Assembly: GCA_019116045.1 (NCBI GenBank)
Contig: DXCK01000073.1
Span: forward strand, 1-50,472
Origin: Candidatus Bacteroides merdipullorum
Lineage (GTDB): Bacteria; Bacteroidota; Bacteroidia; Bacteroidales; Bacteroidaceae
Direction of reading: 5' to 3'
DNA length: 50,472 nucleotides
The position numbers were made by a program, and so were the translations under genes. Below are positions 33,520 through 42,319 of this stretch, piece by piece. The notes below the pieces were generated by a model that saw nothing but the letters and a program-made list of their open reading frames with translations, did no database searches and was not told the DNA's origin. Every line of letters begins with the position of its first letter. Within the stretch, counting starts at the first letter, position 1.

Positions 33520-35016
33520 TTAGGCGTATAGGCTCCAGTCCGTGTTGCGCATGTCGCCGCTCTTGGCCAGTTCGGCGTGCATGCCCAGTGCCGCCTGGAT
33601 GGCGTGCGGAGTCTGTGCTTTGCCGTCGGTCAGTTTGAGGTAGTCCCAGAGGATGTTCTTGTAGTCCGGGTGCACGCAGTGTTCGATGATGGCTTGTGCC
33701 CTTTCCTTCGGACTCTTGCCGCGCAGGTCGGCCACGCCCTGTTCGGTGACGATGACATTGACGTCATGCTCGGAATGGTCGTGATGAGAGACCATAGGCA
33801 CGATGGCACTGATGCGGCCCTCTTTCGCCACCGAAGGACAGGTGAAGATGGATATGTAGGCGTTGCGCGTGAAGTCGCCGCTGCCGCCGATGCCGTTCAT
33901 CATCCGGGTACCGCCGATGTGCGTGGAGTTGACGTTTCCGTAGATGTCTGCCTCGATGGCGGTATTGATGGAGATGATGCCCAACCGGCGTACGACCTCG
34001 GGGCTGTTGGAGATTTCGGACGGCCGGAGTACGAGTTTGTCGCGGAAGAAGTCCATGTCGTCGTATATTCCTTGCAGGCAATCGTTGGTCACGGTCAGGG
34101 AGCAAGCGCTGCCGAACTTGATGCGTCCTTCTCGTATGAGTCCGATGACGGAGTTCTGGATAACCTCGGTGTACATCTCGAAGGCGGGGATGGTCTTTTC
34201 ATGTCCCAGGGCACTGAGGACGGCGTTGGCAATGTTGCCCACACCCGACTGGAGGGGTAGGAACGTCGGGGGTATGATGCCGCGTTTCATGTCGGCCACG
34301 AGGAAGTCGGCCACGTTTCGTCCTATCTGGTCTGTCAGTGGGTCGGAAGCGGCGAACGAACGGGCTTCGTCGGGCCAGTTGGTTTCTACCACGCCGACTA
34401 TCTTCTTCGGGTCGACCTGGATGTAGGTGCTGCCGATGCGGTCGCTGGGTTTGTAGATGGGAATCTCGTGACGGCAGGGCGGGTCGAGCGGTTCGTAGAC
34501 GTCGTGCAGTCCCATGGCGGCTTTGCTGTGGGCGGCGTTCAGTTCGACGATGATTTTGTCGGCCAGGCGGCAGACGGTGGGTGCGATGCCACCGGCTGCA
34601 GTCAGGTATATCTTGCCGTCTTCGGTTACTTCGCAGGCTTCGATGATGGCCACGTCGACCTTGCCCATGAAGCCATAGCGCAGTTCCTGTGCCATTTGCG
34701 AGAGGTGGATGTCGTTATAGGAGATTTCTCCGTTGTTTACTGCCTTGCGGAAGTCGGTGTTCGTGGTGTAGGGTGCGCGGTAGCGGATGGCTTTGGCTCG
34801 TGACAGTACGCCGTCGCATGAGTCTCCTGTCGAGGCTCCGGTGAAGATGCCTATCTGGAAGGGTCGTCCGGCGGCGTGTTCTGCTTCGGCAATCTTGGCC
34901 AGTTCGGCGGTGACGGCTTTGGCCGTTCCGGCGGGTGTGAATCCACTGAGTCCGATGTTATAGCCGTGCTTGATGAGGCTGGCAGCTTCGGCTGCTGAAA
35001 TGTAATTGAGTGTCAT
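33520..35016 (-). CDS. Acetyl-CoA hydrolase/transferase family protein (succinate CoA-transferase type)
   Basis: The 498-residue cytoplasmic enzyme belongs to the class I CoA-transferases related to Cat1/AarC, which move CoA between succinyl-CoA and acetate or propionate. The glycine-rich family motif GIGGSGDF lies at about residues 375-382, and the N-terminal GLSGFTPAGTAKAV and SVIGL blocks are typical. In Bacteroidales this activity fits succinate and propionate fermentation, though the preferred acceptor cannot be read here. A small membrane-protein gene lies 48 bp upstream on the same strand and may share its promoter; none is evident in the gap. Confidence 0.92.
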   Translation of the reverse strand: MTLNYISAAEAASLIKHGYNIGLSGFTPAGTAKAVTAELAKIAEAEHAAGRPFQIGIFTGASTGDSCDGVLSRAKAIRYRAPYTTNTDFRKAVNNGEISYNDIHLSQMAQELRYGFMGKVDVAIIEACEVTEDGKIYLTAAGGIAPTVCRLADKIIVELNAAHSKAAMGLHDVYEPLDPPCRHEIPIYKPSDRIGSTYIQVDPKKIVGVVETNWPDEARSFAASDPLTDQIGRNVADFLVADMKRGIIPPTFLPLQSGVGNIANAVLSALGHEKTIPAFEMYTEVIQNSVIGLIREGRIKFGSACSLTVTNDCLQGIYDDMDFFRDKLVLRPSEISNSPEVVRRLGIISINTAIEADIYGNVNSTHIGGTRMMNGIGGSGDFTRNAYISIFTCPSVAKEGRISAIVPMVSHHDHSEHDVNVIVTEQGVADLRGKSPKERAQAIIEHCVHPDYKNILWDYLKLTDGKAQTPHAIQAALGMHAELAKSGDMRNTDWSLYA

Positions 35017-35064
35017 GGTCTTGTTCAGTATAATTTCTTTTGATGTGAATGTTCCGGTTGCTTC

Positions 35065-35454
35065 TCAGTATTTCCGTTTCAGTATTTCGCTCCAGACGAT
35101 GGCTCGGCGCACGTCGTCGGGCGAGCGCAGTTGGTAGTCGTCGGCATCCGTGTCGTTCGGTGTGCCGGGGGTGGGGGTGTACGGAGCCTTTGGCTGCGTG
35201 GTGGTGCGCAGGCCTTCGGGGCGCGTCACGGGCTTGGGCCGCACGGCAGGCTCCGGCTTGCTGGCGGGGCCGACGGGGATGTAGCCGCCGTACGTCCCGT
35301 CTTCTTCCTCCGGGGTGGGGAAGGGGGGCACGGTGTCGGCCTGCGGGCGGGGCGGTTGTTGTGCCGCCTTCTTTTTCGCTTCTTTTTGGCTTTGCCTGAC
35401 GATGCCGATTACCACGACTGCGGCAACGAGCAGGAATTTCAGAAAGTCTTCCAT
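35065..35454 (-). CDS. Small proline-rich single-pass membrane protein
   Basis: The 129-residue protein has an N-terminal membrane helix (about 5-19), a Lys/Gln-rich segment, and then a proline-rich, probably disordered tail. I recognise no domain; proteins of this plan are annotated as hypothetical in Bacteroides. It sits upstream of the CoA-transferase gene. Two -7 elements precede it, the nearer only 4 nt from the ATG. Coding potential is supported by the intact frame, the promoter position and the membrane helix right after the start. Confidence 0.72.
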   Translation of the reverse strand: MEDFLKFLLVAAVVVIGIVRQSQKEAKKKAAQQPPRPQADTVPPFPTPEEEDGTYGGYIPVGPASKPEPAVRPKPVTRPEGLRTTTQPKAPYTPTPGTPNDTDADDYQLRSPDDVRRAIVWSEILKRKY

Positions 35455-35458
35455 ACGG

Positions 35459-35487
35459 CAAAAGTACTGATTAATCGCCCAAAGTTA
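35459..35487 (-). promoter_or_regulatory. Tandem -7 elements before the small membrane protein gene
   Basis: On the minus strand TAACTTTG (35480-35487) and TACTTTTG (35459-35466) are 21 bp apart. The distal one gives a leader of about 18-20 nt; the proximal one would start transcription at or inside the ATG. Confidence 0.55.
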
Positions 35488-35730
35488 AGGAATATTTCCG
35501 TTTAAATTAAGGATTGATAATTAAAAATTGAAAATTGGCCGCAGAAGGTCTTCGACAGACGTCCGGCCGTCCCGAACACGGGGCGTGGCTACGTCGGACA
35601 CGAGGCACGCTTATTCCGAACACGAAGCACGCCCGTGTTGAGTAGGGGCCGAGGACCGCGTGCGGGGCGGGCAGGGCGGGGCAGAGGAAGTTGTGTCTGA
35701 ATGGTTTACAAAACGGGTGGGGCGGATACG
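35488..35730. other. Gene-free part of the 35455-35949 divergent region
   Basis: The 495-bp gap between the small membrane protein gene and miaB holds two -7 elements, an A/T-rich run with AATTAAAAATTGAAAATT near 35519-35537 (the same kind of run occurs, inverted, before metK), the repeat array at 35561-35648, the candidate small RNA and the miaB promoter. I see no protein gene that I would support. Confidence 0.5.
35561..35648. repeat. 22-bp-pitch intergenic repeat array, locus 4 (four units, inverted orientation)
   Basis: Units start at 35561, 35583, 35605 and 35627. The third reads GCACGCTTATTCCGAACACG; its reverse complement carries the family core GTGTTCGGAA. Pitch is exactly 22 bp throughout. 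Confidence 0.75.
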
Positions 35731-35807
35731 AAAAAAGGGCAGCTTCACAGCTCCCCTTCATCTTTTTAACCTAAACCTTAACTATGAAAAAATCTAATGT
35801 TTCTTTC
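35731..35807 (-). ncRNA. Candidate small RNA with own promoter and terminator
   Basis: On the minus strand a promoter (TTTG, 20 bp, GACCTTTG) is followed after about 75 nt by a terminator: AAGGG-AGCT, a four-base loop, AGCT-CCCTT and then six Ts. No open reading frame fits between them on this strand. The body is A/U-rich, with a central run around GTTAAGGTTTAGGTTAAAAA. Because both neighbours (small membrane protein and miaB) are transcribed away from this site, the terminator has no other transcript to serve. The predicted 5' end (about 35807) is approximate. It may belong to a multi-copy Bacteroides sRNA family; I cannot verify this. Confidence 0.55.
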
Positions 35808-35813
35808 AGCAGA

Positions 35814-35845
35814 CAAAGGTCGGAATTTGCTCGTGTTATACCAAA
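35814..35845 (-). promoter_or_regulatory. Promoter of the candidate small RNA
   Basis: On the minus strand TTTG (35842-35845) and GACCTTTG (35814-35821, one mismatch to TAnnTTTG) are separated by exactly 20 bp. Confidence 0.6.
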
Positions 35846-35916
35846 TTAACGTAAGAAAAACTGCGTAGAGTTAACACAAATTAATTCAAGACCGCCCGAT
35901 TGTGCTCGTGAAGCTG

Positions 35917-35924
35917 TATCTTTG
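35917..35924 (+). promoter_or_regulatory. -7 element of miaB
   Basis: TATCTTTG followed by C is an exact consensus match, 25 nt upstream of the chosen ATG. An in-frame ATG at 35902 is upstream of it and is excluded. Confidence 0.75.
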
Positions 35925-35949
35925 CACCGAAAAACCAATATTGCAACGT

Positions 35950-37329
35950 ATGATAAAGAAAGAAAGAAAGGAAGCGGACTTTAAATCCGCAACCGACGGA
36001 GGCGACAAAAAGTTGTACATCGAAACCTACGGCTGCCAGATGAACGTGGCCGACAGTGAAGTGATTGCTTCCGTGATGAAAATGGCGGGCTATGACACCG
36101 CCCCCTCGGCCGAAGAAGCCGACGCCGTGTTTCTGAACACCTGCTCCGTGCGCGAAAATGCCGAGCAGAAAATCCTGAACCGCCTTGAGGCGCTGCGCCC
36201 GCTCAAGAAGCGTCATCCGGGGTTGCTCATAGGCGTCGTAGGTTGCATGGCCGAGCGCGTGAAGGATGACTTGATAGAACACCACGGCGTGGACGTAGTG
36301 GCCGGGCCGGACGCCTACCTCAGCCTGCCCGACCTGGTGGCGGCGGCCGAGGCCGGACAGAAAGCCATCAACGTCGAGCTGTCCACCACCGAAACCTACC
36401 GCGACGTGGTGCCCCGCCGCGTGGGTGCCAACCGCGTATCGGGCTTCGTGTCCATCATGCGCGGCTGCAACAACTTTTGTACCTACTGCATCGTCCCCTA
36501 CACCCGGGGCCGCGAACGCAGCCGCGACGTGGAGAGCATCCTGCGCGAAGCCCGCGACCTGGCGGAGAAGGGCTACCGCGAAGTCACCCTGCTGGGACAG
36601 AACGTCAACTCCTACCGCTTCGAGCAGGCCGACGGCACATGGCTCAACTTCCCGGACCTGCTGCGCACCGTGGCACGCGCCGTCCCCTCGATGCGCGTGC
36701 GCTTCACCACTTCGCACCCCAAAGACATGAGCGACGAGACACTGCACGTCATTGCCGACGAACCCAACGTCTGCCGCCACATCCACCTGCCCGTGCAGAG
36801 CGGGAGCAGCCGCATCCTCCGCCTTATGAACCGGAAGTACGACCGCGACTGGTATCTGGAGCGCGTGGCGGCCATCCGCCGCATCGTGCCCGACTGCGGG
36901 CTCAGCACCGACATCTTCTGCGGCTTCCCCGGCGAGACGGAAGAAGACCATCAGCTTTCGCTCTCACTCATGGAGGAGTGCCGCTACGATTCGGCCTTCA
37001 TGTTCAAATACTCCGAGCGTCCCGGTACCTACGCTTCCAAACACTTGCCCGACGACGTGCCCGAAGAGGTGAAAATCCGTCGCCTCAACGAAATCATCGC
37101 CCTTCAGAACCGCCTTTCCGCCGAGGCCAATGCCCGCTGCGTGGGCCGCACTTACGAAGTGTTGGTCGAGGGCGTGTCCAAACGCAGCCGCGAGCAACTG
37201 TTTGGCCGCACCGAGCAGAACAGGGTGGTTGTGTTCGACCGAGGCACACACCGCATCGGCGACCGGGTACAGGTGCGCATCACCGCTTCCAGCTCGGCCA
37301 CGCTGAAAGGCGAAGAGGCGACCGCCTGA
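35950..37329 (+). CDS. miaB: tRNA-2-methylthio-N6-dimethylallyladenosine synthase
   Basis: MiaB adds a methylthio group to i6A37 of tRNAs reading UNN codons, using two [4Fe-4S] clusters and SAM. The 459-residue protein has the N-terminal UPF0004 domain with cluster cysteines C29, C65 and C99, the radical SAM motif CxxxCxxC at C173, C177 and C180 (RGCNNFCTYC), and a C-terminal TRAM domain (about 390-455). The MRGCNNFCTYCIVPYTRGRE block is diagnostic for the MiaB/MTTase family, and the TYGCQMN start favours MiaB over RimO or MtaB. The start follows a consensus -7 element. A GC-rich hairpin lies downstream. Confidence 0.96.
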   Translation: MIKKERKEADFKSATDGGDKKLYIETYGCQMNVADSEVIASVMKMAGYDTAPSAEEADAVFLNTCSVRENAEQKILNRLEALRPLKKRHPGLLIGVVGCMAERVKDDLIEHHGVDVVAGPDAYLSLPDLVAAAEAGQKAINVELSTTETYRDVVPRRVGANRVSGFVSIMRGCNNFCTYCIVPYTRGRERSRDVESILREARDLAEKGYREVTLLGQNVNSYRFEQADGTWLNFPDLLRTVARAVPSMRVRFTTSHPKDMSDETLHVIADEPNVCRHIHLPVQSGSSRILRLMNRKYDRDWYLERVAAIRRIVPDCGLSTDIFCGFPGETEEDHQLSLSLMEECRYDSAFMFKYSERPGTYASKHLPDDVPEEVKIRRLNEIIALQNRLSAEANARCVGRTYEVLVEGVSKRSREQLFGRTEQNRVVVFDRGTHRIGDRVQVRITASSSATLKGEEATA

Positions 37330-37417
37330 TTACGAACGGCCTTCCTGTTAAATCTCCTTAACGGATGGCCGGTAACTCGCATTTTATTTGTTCCTTTGCA
37401 CCAAATTTGCGATACAT

Positions 37418-37460
37418 GCGGCCTTTGCACAGGCAGAGGCCGCACTCTTTTCTCTTTGTA
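37418..37460 (+). terminator. Possible terminator or leader hairpin between miaB and the methyltransferase gene
   Basis: GCGGCCT (37418-37424) pairs with AGGCCGC (37437-37443), followed by the pyrimidine-rich ACTCTTTTCTCTTT. It ends only 10 nt or so before the next start codon, so it could end the miaB message or act as an attenuator for the downstream operon. Confidence 0.5.
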
Positions 37461-37467
37461 GTGCTGC

Positions 37468-38373
37468 ATGAACAAAGTCTCCTTAAATGTCTGTCCGCTG
37501 TGTGGAGGCACGCAACTCGAGCCCACCTTGACGTGCGTGGATCATTATGTTTCGGGCGAGGTATTCCGTTTATACCGTTGCCGCGACTGCGGATTCGTTT
37601 TCACCCAAGACTTTCCTGCGGAGACGGAAATAGGACGCTACTACGACACACCCGCCTACATCTCACATTCCGATACCCACAAGGGACTGGTGAACACCCT
37701 CTATCACTGGGTGCGTGCCTACATGCTGCGCCGCAAAGCAAGGCTGGTGGAAGACCAGGCACACTGCAACGGCGGCCGCCTGCTGGACATAGGGGCAGGA
37801 ACCGGATATTTTGCCCATGCCATGCAACGGCGCGGCTGGCAAGTGGAAGCTGTGGAGAAGAGTGCCGACGCCAGGGCTTTTGCCGAAAAACATTTCGGGT
37901 TGCGAATCCAGCCGGACAACGTCTTGCCAGACTTGCCCGGGCAGCAGTATAACGTCATCACCCTGTGGCACGTGCTGGAACACATGGAACATCTGAACGA
38001 GACATGGGCGCATCTGCGCCGCCTGTTGGCGCCGCGTGGCGTGCTGATTATCGCCGTCCCCAACAGCTCGTCGTTCGACGCACGCAAGTATGGCGCCCAT
38101 TGGGCAGCCTATGACGTCCCGCGCCATCTGTGGCACTTCACGCCGGACACCATGCAACGCATGGGTGCCAAGCATGGTTTTATCTTGTCCGGACACTATC
38201 CCATGCCTTTTGACGCCTTCTACGTGTCGATGCTTTCCGAAAAATACCTGCACCACAGCCTGCCCTTCGTGCGCGGCCTGATGACGGGGACGACAGCCTG
38301 GTTCAAGGCCTTGGCACGCAAGGAGCAAAGCAGTTCCATGATTTACGTCTTCAGAGGACGAAGTACTTGTTGA
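37468..38373 (+). CDS. Class I SAM-dependent methyltransferase with N-terminal zinc ribbon
   Basis: The 301-residue protein has a four-cysteine zinc ribbon (C9, C12, C38, C41) and then a Rossmann-fold methyltransferase domain with motif I LLDIGAGTGYFAHAM (about 107-121) and the WHVLEHM segment after strand 4. This plan matches a broad group of methyltransferases acting on sugars, polyketides or quinones; the substrate is not evident. It lies 21 bp upstream of ftsX and is probably in the same operon. A hydrophobic helix near residue 265 hints at membrane association. Confidence 0.88.
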   Translation: MNKVSLNVCPLCGGTQLEPTLTCVDHYVSGEVFRLYRCRDCGFVFTQDFPAETEIGRYYDTPAYISHSDTHKGLVNTLYHWVRAYMLRRKARLVEDQAHCNGGRLLDIGAGTGYFAHAMQRRGWQVEAVEKSADARAFAEKHFGLRIQPDNVLPDLPGQQYNVITLWHVLEHMEHLNETWAHLRRLLAPRGVLIIAVPNSSSFDARKYGAHWAAYDVPRHLWHFTPDTMQRMGAKHGFILSGHYPMPFDAFYVSMLSEKYLHHSLPFVRGLMTGTTAWFKALARKEQSSSMIYVFRGRSTC

Positions 38374-38394
38374 ACGAAGAACAAAACGGATGCA

Positions 38395-39279
38395 ATGACA
38401 GGAAGAAAGAATAGAAATAAAATGGTCTCCGGGGTCGACATGCAATTTGTCACCGCATCCATCAGCACTACATTGGTACTGCTGCTGCTGGGCATAGTAC
38501 TTTTTTCTGTATTGGCAGCCCGCAACCTCTCGGTCTATGTGCGCGAAAACATCAACTTCTCTCTCTTGCTGGACGATAACCTGCAGAACCACGACGTGCT
38601 GAACCTACAACATGCACTGGCAAAAGAACCCTTTGTGAAGGAAACGGAATATATTTCGAAAGAACAGGCGCTGCGGGAATACATCGACGAAACAGGAACT
38701 GACCCGCAAGAGTTTGTGGACTATAACCCACTATCTGCTTCCATCGAAATCAAGCTTCGTTCGGACTATGCCAATACCGATAGTTTGGAATACATAAAGG
38801 AACGCATCGGCCGGAACGCCATTGTCAAGGACATTGTCTATCAGCAAGAACTGATTGATGCCGTGAACCGGAACATCGGGCGCATCAGCCTGTGGCTGCT
38901 GGGGCTGGCCGCCTTGCTGCTGCTGATTTCCTTTGCCTTGATAAACAATACGATTAAACTGACTATTTACTCCAAACGTTTCCTGATACACACGATGAAA
39001 CTGGTCGGAGCAAGCTGGAGCTTCATTCGCCGGCCCTTCTTGTGGCGCAATTTCTGGATAGGCTTCCTGGCCGCCGTAATGGCCGATGGATTGCTTTGGG
39101 GGGCGGCTGCCTGGGTAGTGACCTGCGAGCCGGGGCTGGTACAAGTGGTGACGCCGGAGGTGCTGTTGCTGGTGTCGGGTGTACTGTTGGTGTCGGGTGT
39201 GCTCATCACGACCGTGTGCGCGCTGCTTTCTATTAATAAGTATTTACGCATGAAAGCCAGTACGCTGTACGCCGTGTGA
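38395..39279 (+). CDS. ftsX: Cell division protein FtsX
   Basis: FtsX is the membrane partner of the ATPase FtsE; the pair activates peptidoglycan hydrolases at the division site. The 294-residue protein has the expected four membrane helices (near 22-42, 165-185, 215-235 and 250-275), a large periplasmic domain between helices 1 and 2, and the C-terminal FtsX/MacB-type permease fold. No ftsE gene is adjacent, as is usual in Bacteroidales. The gene starts the conserved run ftsX-DUF3098-uppP-truB-queA-folK. Confidence 0.94.
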   Translation: MTGRKNRNKMVSGVDMQFVTASISTTLVLLLLGIVLFSVLAARNLSVYVRENINFSLLLDDNLQNHDVLNLQHALAKEPFVKETEYISKEQALREYIDETGTDPQEFVDYNPLSASIEIKLRSDYANTDSLEYIKERIGRNAIVKDIVYQQELIDAVNRNIGRISLWLLGLAALLLLISFALINNTIKLTIYSKRFLIHTMKLVGASWSFIRRPFLWRNFWIGFLAAVMADGLLWGAAAWVVTCEPGLVQVVTPEVLLLVSGVLLVSGVLITTVCALLSINKYLRMKASTLYAV

Positions 39280-39317
39280 CATTGGGTGTCGTTTGTAATT
39301 AAAAAGAAGAATGAGAT

Positions 39318-39554
39318 ATGAATAGAGAAAAATTTGCTTTTGACAAGGTCAACTTCGTTTTGTTGGCTGTCGGCATGGCCGTGGTGATTGTCGGTTTCTT
39401 TCTGATGACGGGACCGTCTTCTTCGCCCACGCATTTCGAGCCAGACATATTCAGTGTGCGCCGTATCAAGGTGGCGCCTCTTGTTTGCCTGTTGGGTTTC
39501 GTGTCCATCATCTATGCCGTGTTGCGCAAGCCGAAAGGGACGGGAGAAAAATGA
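39318..39554 (+). CDS. DUF3098 membrane protein
   Basis: The 78-residue protein has two membrane helices (about 14-32 and 55-72) joined by a short loop with the conserved FEPDIFSVRRIKVAPL. DUF3098 is a Bacteroidota family encoded next to ftsX. Its function is unknown; the constant location suggests a role in division or envelope assembly. Confidence 0.9.
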   Translation: MNREKFAFDKVNFVLLAVGMAVVIVGFFLMTGPSSSPTHFEPDIFSVRRIKVAPLVCLLGFVSIIYAVLRKPKGTGEK

Positions 39555-39682
39555 GACAGGCGTAAACTTGCCGATAGCCCGGGCGCTTGTTGCGAACCGG
39601 GTTGTTGGCTTCGTTCATAAAAACAGGCGGGGTGGATACGTTCTGTCCCGACAAGACAATTATTTACCATAAAAGAAGGAAA

Positions 39683-40534
39683 ATGGGAGATCTAACAATT
39701 TGGGAGACGATTATCATTGCTATTGTAGAAGGACTGACGGAGTTCCTACCCGTATCGTCGACGGGACACATGATTATTACGCAGAACATTTTGGGCGTGG
39801 AGAGTACAGAGTTTGTCAAGGCATTCACCTTTATCATACAGTTTGGCGCCATCCTTTCGGTGGTGGTGCTCTATTGGAAGCGGTTCTTCCGCCTCAACCG
39901 GACGCCGGCTCCTGAGGGAGTGGGGGCAGTGCGGAGCTTTCTGCACAAGTACGATTTCTACTGGAAGCTGTTGGTGGCTTTCATTCCTGCCGCAGTGTTG
40001 GGATTGTTGTGCAGTGACTTTATCGACGCGATGCTGGAGAGTGTCGAGGTGGTGGCTGTCATGCTGATTGTGGGCGGCGTGTTCATGCTGTTTTGCGACC
40101 GCATCTTTAATAAAGGTAGCGAGCAAACGGAGCTGACCGAGAAACGTGCCTTCTGGATAGGCCTTTTCCAGTGCATTTCGATGATACCCGGTGTGTCGCG
40201 CTCTATGGCCACCATCGTAGGCGGCATGGCTCAGAAGCTGACGCGCAAGGCGGCGGCCGAATTTTCCTTCTTCCTGGCTGTGCCCACGATGTTTGCTGCT
40301 ATGGGCTATAAGATGGCCAAGCTTTTTTTAGATGGAGGAACGGGAATCATCGTAAACAATCTGCCTGCGTTGTTTGTTGGTAATCTGGTAGCCTTTGTGG
40401 TGGCGATGCTGGCCATCAAGTTCTTCATCAGCTTTGTTACGAAGTATGGTTTTAAAGCTTTCGGCTGGTATCGCATCATCGTGGGAGTGGTTATACTTGC
40501 TCTGTTGTGGACTGGCCATACTTTGGAAATGTGA
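39683..40534 (+). CDS. uppP: Undecaprenyl-diphosphate phosphatase
   Basis: UppP (BacA) dephosphorylates undecaprenyl diphosphate to recycle the lipid carrier for peptidoglycan and other glycans; overexpression gives bacitracin resistance in other bacteria. The 283-residue membrane protein has both catalytic motifs: [15 protein letters not shown] (16-30) and [14 protein letters not shown] in the second half. I chose the ATG at 39683; an earlier in-frame ATG at 39587 would add a hydrophilic stretch outside the family. Its last base is shared with the start codon of truB. Confidence 0.96.
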   Translation: MGDLTIWETIIIAIVEGLTEFLPVSSTGHMIITQNILGVESTEFVKAFTFIIQFGAILSVVVLYWKRFFRLNRTPAPEGVGAVRSFLHKYDFYWKLLVAFIPAAVLGLLCSDFIDAMLESVEVVAVMLIVGGVFMLFCDRIFNKGSEQTELTEKRAFWIGLFQCISMIPGVSRSMATIVGGMAQKLTRKAAAEFSFFLAVPTMFAAMGYKMAKLFLDGGTGIIVNNLPALFVGNLVAFVVAMLAIKFFISFVTKYGFKAFGWYRIIVGVVILALLWTGHTLEM

Positions 40535-41229
40535 TGGATTTTCAGGAAGGGGAAATATTGTATTTCGACAAGCCGCTGGGCTGGACGTCGTTCAAGGTGG
40601 TGGGGCATGTGCGCTATCACTTGTGCCGTCATTTGGGCGTTAAGAAGTTGAAAGTCGGACACGCCGGCACGCTCGACCCGTTGGCCACGGGTGTGATGGT
40701 AGTCTGTACGGGCAAGGCTACGAAGCGCATCGAGGAATTTCAGTACCACACGAAGGAGTATGTGGCTACGTTGCGCCTGGGGGCTACCACTCCGAGTTTT
40801 GATTTGGAGCATGAGGTGGATGCCTGTTATCCTACGGAGCACATCACGCGCGGACTGATAGAGGAGACTTTGCCAAAGTTCACGGGTGAGATTTGGCAGA
40901 CACCGCCAGCTTTTTCTGCCTGCATGGTGAACGGCGAGCGGGCTTACGACCTGGCCCGGAGGGGCGAGCAGGTGAACCTCCGTCCCAAGTTGTTGGTCAT
41001 TGACGAGATAGAGTTGCTGGACTGTCGCTTGGAGGTGCCCGAGGTGACTATCCGAGTGGTGTGCAGTAAAGGTACGTATATACGGGCGTTGGCCCGCGAC
41101 ATCGGCGAGGCTTTGCACAGTGGTGCCCATCTGACGGCTTTGCGCCGGACGCGGGTGGGCGACGTGCGGGTGGAGGATTGTCTGGACCCGTTGGCTTTCC
41201 GTGAATGGGTGGATGGATTGGAAAACTGA
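40534..41229 (+). CDS. truB: tRNA pseudouridine(55) synthase
   Basis: TruB isomerises U55 in the T-loop of tRNAs. The 231-residue protein has the catalytic motif [13 protein letters not shown] with Asp48, the YxA-type [10 protein letters not shown] strand, and the C-terminal [14 protein letters not shown] segment. The ATG at 40534 overlaps the uppP stop (ATGA); an alternative ATG at 40507 lies inside uppP and adds residues not found in the family. It continues the uppP-truB-queA-folK operon. Confidence 0.96.
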   Translation: MDFQEGEILYFDKPLGWTSFKVVGHVRYHLCRHLGVKKLKVGHAGTLDPLATGVMVVCTGKATKRIEEFQYHTKEYVATLRLGATTPSFDLEHEVDACYPTEHITRGLIEETLPKFTGEIWQTPPAFSACMVNGERAYDLARRGEQVNLRPKLLVIDEIELLDCRLEVPEVTIRVVCSKGTYIRALARDIGEALHSGAHLTALRRTRVGDVRVEDCLDPLAFREWVDGLEN

Positions 41230-41260
41230 ATTTGATAACTACATTATTAATACACGATAT

Positions 41261-42319
41261 ATGAAACTGTCTCAATTTAAGTTCAAACTGCCTGAAGAGA
41301 AAATTGCCCTGCATCCTACGAAGTACAGGGACGAGTCGCGTCTGATGGTGCTTCACCGCAAGACGGGGGAGATAGAGCACCGTATGTTCAAGGATATTCT
41401 GGAGTACTTTGACGACCAGGATGTCTTTATCTTCAACGATACGAAAGTCTTTCCCGCCCGCCTTTATGGGAACAAGGAGAAGACGGGGGCGCGTATCGAG
41501 GTTTTTCTGTTGCGTGAGTTGAACGAGGATTTGCGTCTGTGGGATGTGCTGGTGGACCCTGCCCGCAAGATTCGCATCGGCAACAAGCTGTATTTCGGCG
41601 AGGACGATTCGATGGTGGCGGAAGTGATTGACAACACCACGTCGCGCGGACGGACGTTGCGTTTCTTGTATGACGGCCCGCACGATGAGTTTAAGAAGGC
41701 GCTTTACGCCTTGGGCGAGACGCCGCTGCCGCACAGCATCATCAATCGTCCTGTCGAGCCGGAGGATGCCGAGCGCTTCCAGTCCATCTTCGCCCGTCAC
41801 GAGGGGGCTGTGACGGCTCCCACGGCCAACCTGCATTTCAGCCGCGAGCTGATGAAGCGCATGGAGATAAAGGGCATAGAGTTTGCTTTTATCACGCTGC
41901 ATGCCGGGTTAGGAAACTTCCGCGAGATTGACGTGGAGGACCTGACGAAGCATAAGACGGACTCGGAGCAGATGTTCGTGACGGAAGAGGCGGTGAAGAC
42001 GGTGAACCGTGCCAAGGATTTGCACAAGCAGGTGTGCGCCGTCGGCACCACGGTGATGCGTGCCATCGAGAGCACGGTGAGCACCGACGGGCATCTGAAG
42101 CCCTACGAGGGTTGGACGAACAAGTTCATCTTTCCGCCGTATGACTTCACCGTGGCCGATGCGATGGTAGCTAACTTCCAGATGCCGCTTTCCACGCTAT
42201 TGATGATTGTTGCTGCTTTTGGAGGATACGAGCAAGTGATGAACGCTTACGACGTGGCTCTGAAAGAAGACTATCGTTTCGGTACCTATGGCGATGCCAT
42301 GCTGATTACGGACAAATGA
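41261..42319 (+). CDS. queA: S-adenosylmethionine:tRNA ribosyltransferase-isomerase
   Basis: QueA transfers and isomerises the ribosyl part of SAM onto preQ1-modified tRNA to form epoxyqueuosine. The 352-residue protein shows family blocks [13 protein letters not shown] near the N terminus, [10 protein letters not shown], and the C-terminal [18 protein letters not shown]. The start codon follows truB by 31 bp; in-frame ATGs further upstream overlap truB and are not needed. The stop overlaps folK by 4 bp. Confidence 0.96.
   Translation: MKLSQFKFKLPEEKIALHPTKYRDESRLMVLHRKTGEIEHRMFKDILEYFDDQDVFIFNDTKVFPARLYGNKEKTGARIEVFLLRELNEDLRLWDVLVDPARKIRIGNKLYFGEDDSMVAEVIDNTTSRGRTLRFLYDGPHDEFKKALYALGETPLPHSIINRPVEPEDAERFQSIFARHEGAVTAPTANLHFSRELMKRMEIKGIEFAFITLHAGLGNFREIDVEDLTKHKTDSEQMFVTEEAVKTVNRAKDLHKQVCAVGTTVMRAIESTVSTDGHLKPYEGWTNKFIFPPYDFTVADAMVANFQMPLSTLLMIVAAFGGYEQVMNAYDVALKEDYRFGTYGDAMLITDK

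Noticed and set aside
35784..35849. A 21-residue open frame beginning MKKSNVSF on the plus strand
   Set aside because: It has no plus-strand promoter and no stable domain, and it lies antisense to a better-supported small RNA with promoter and terminator.
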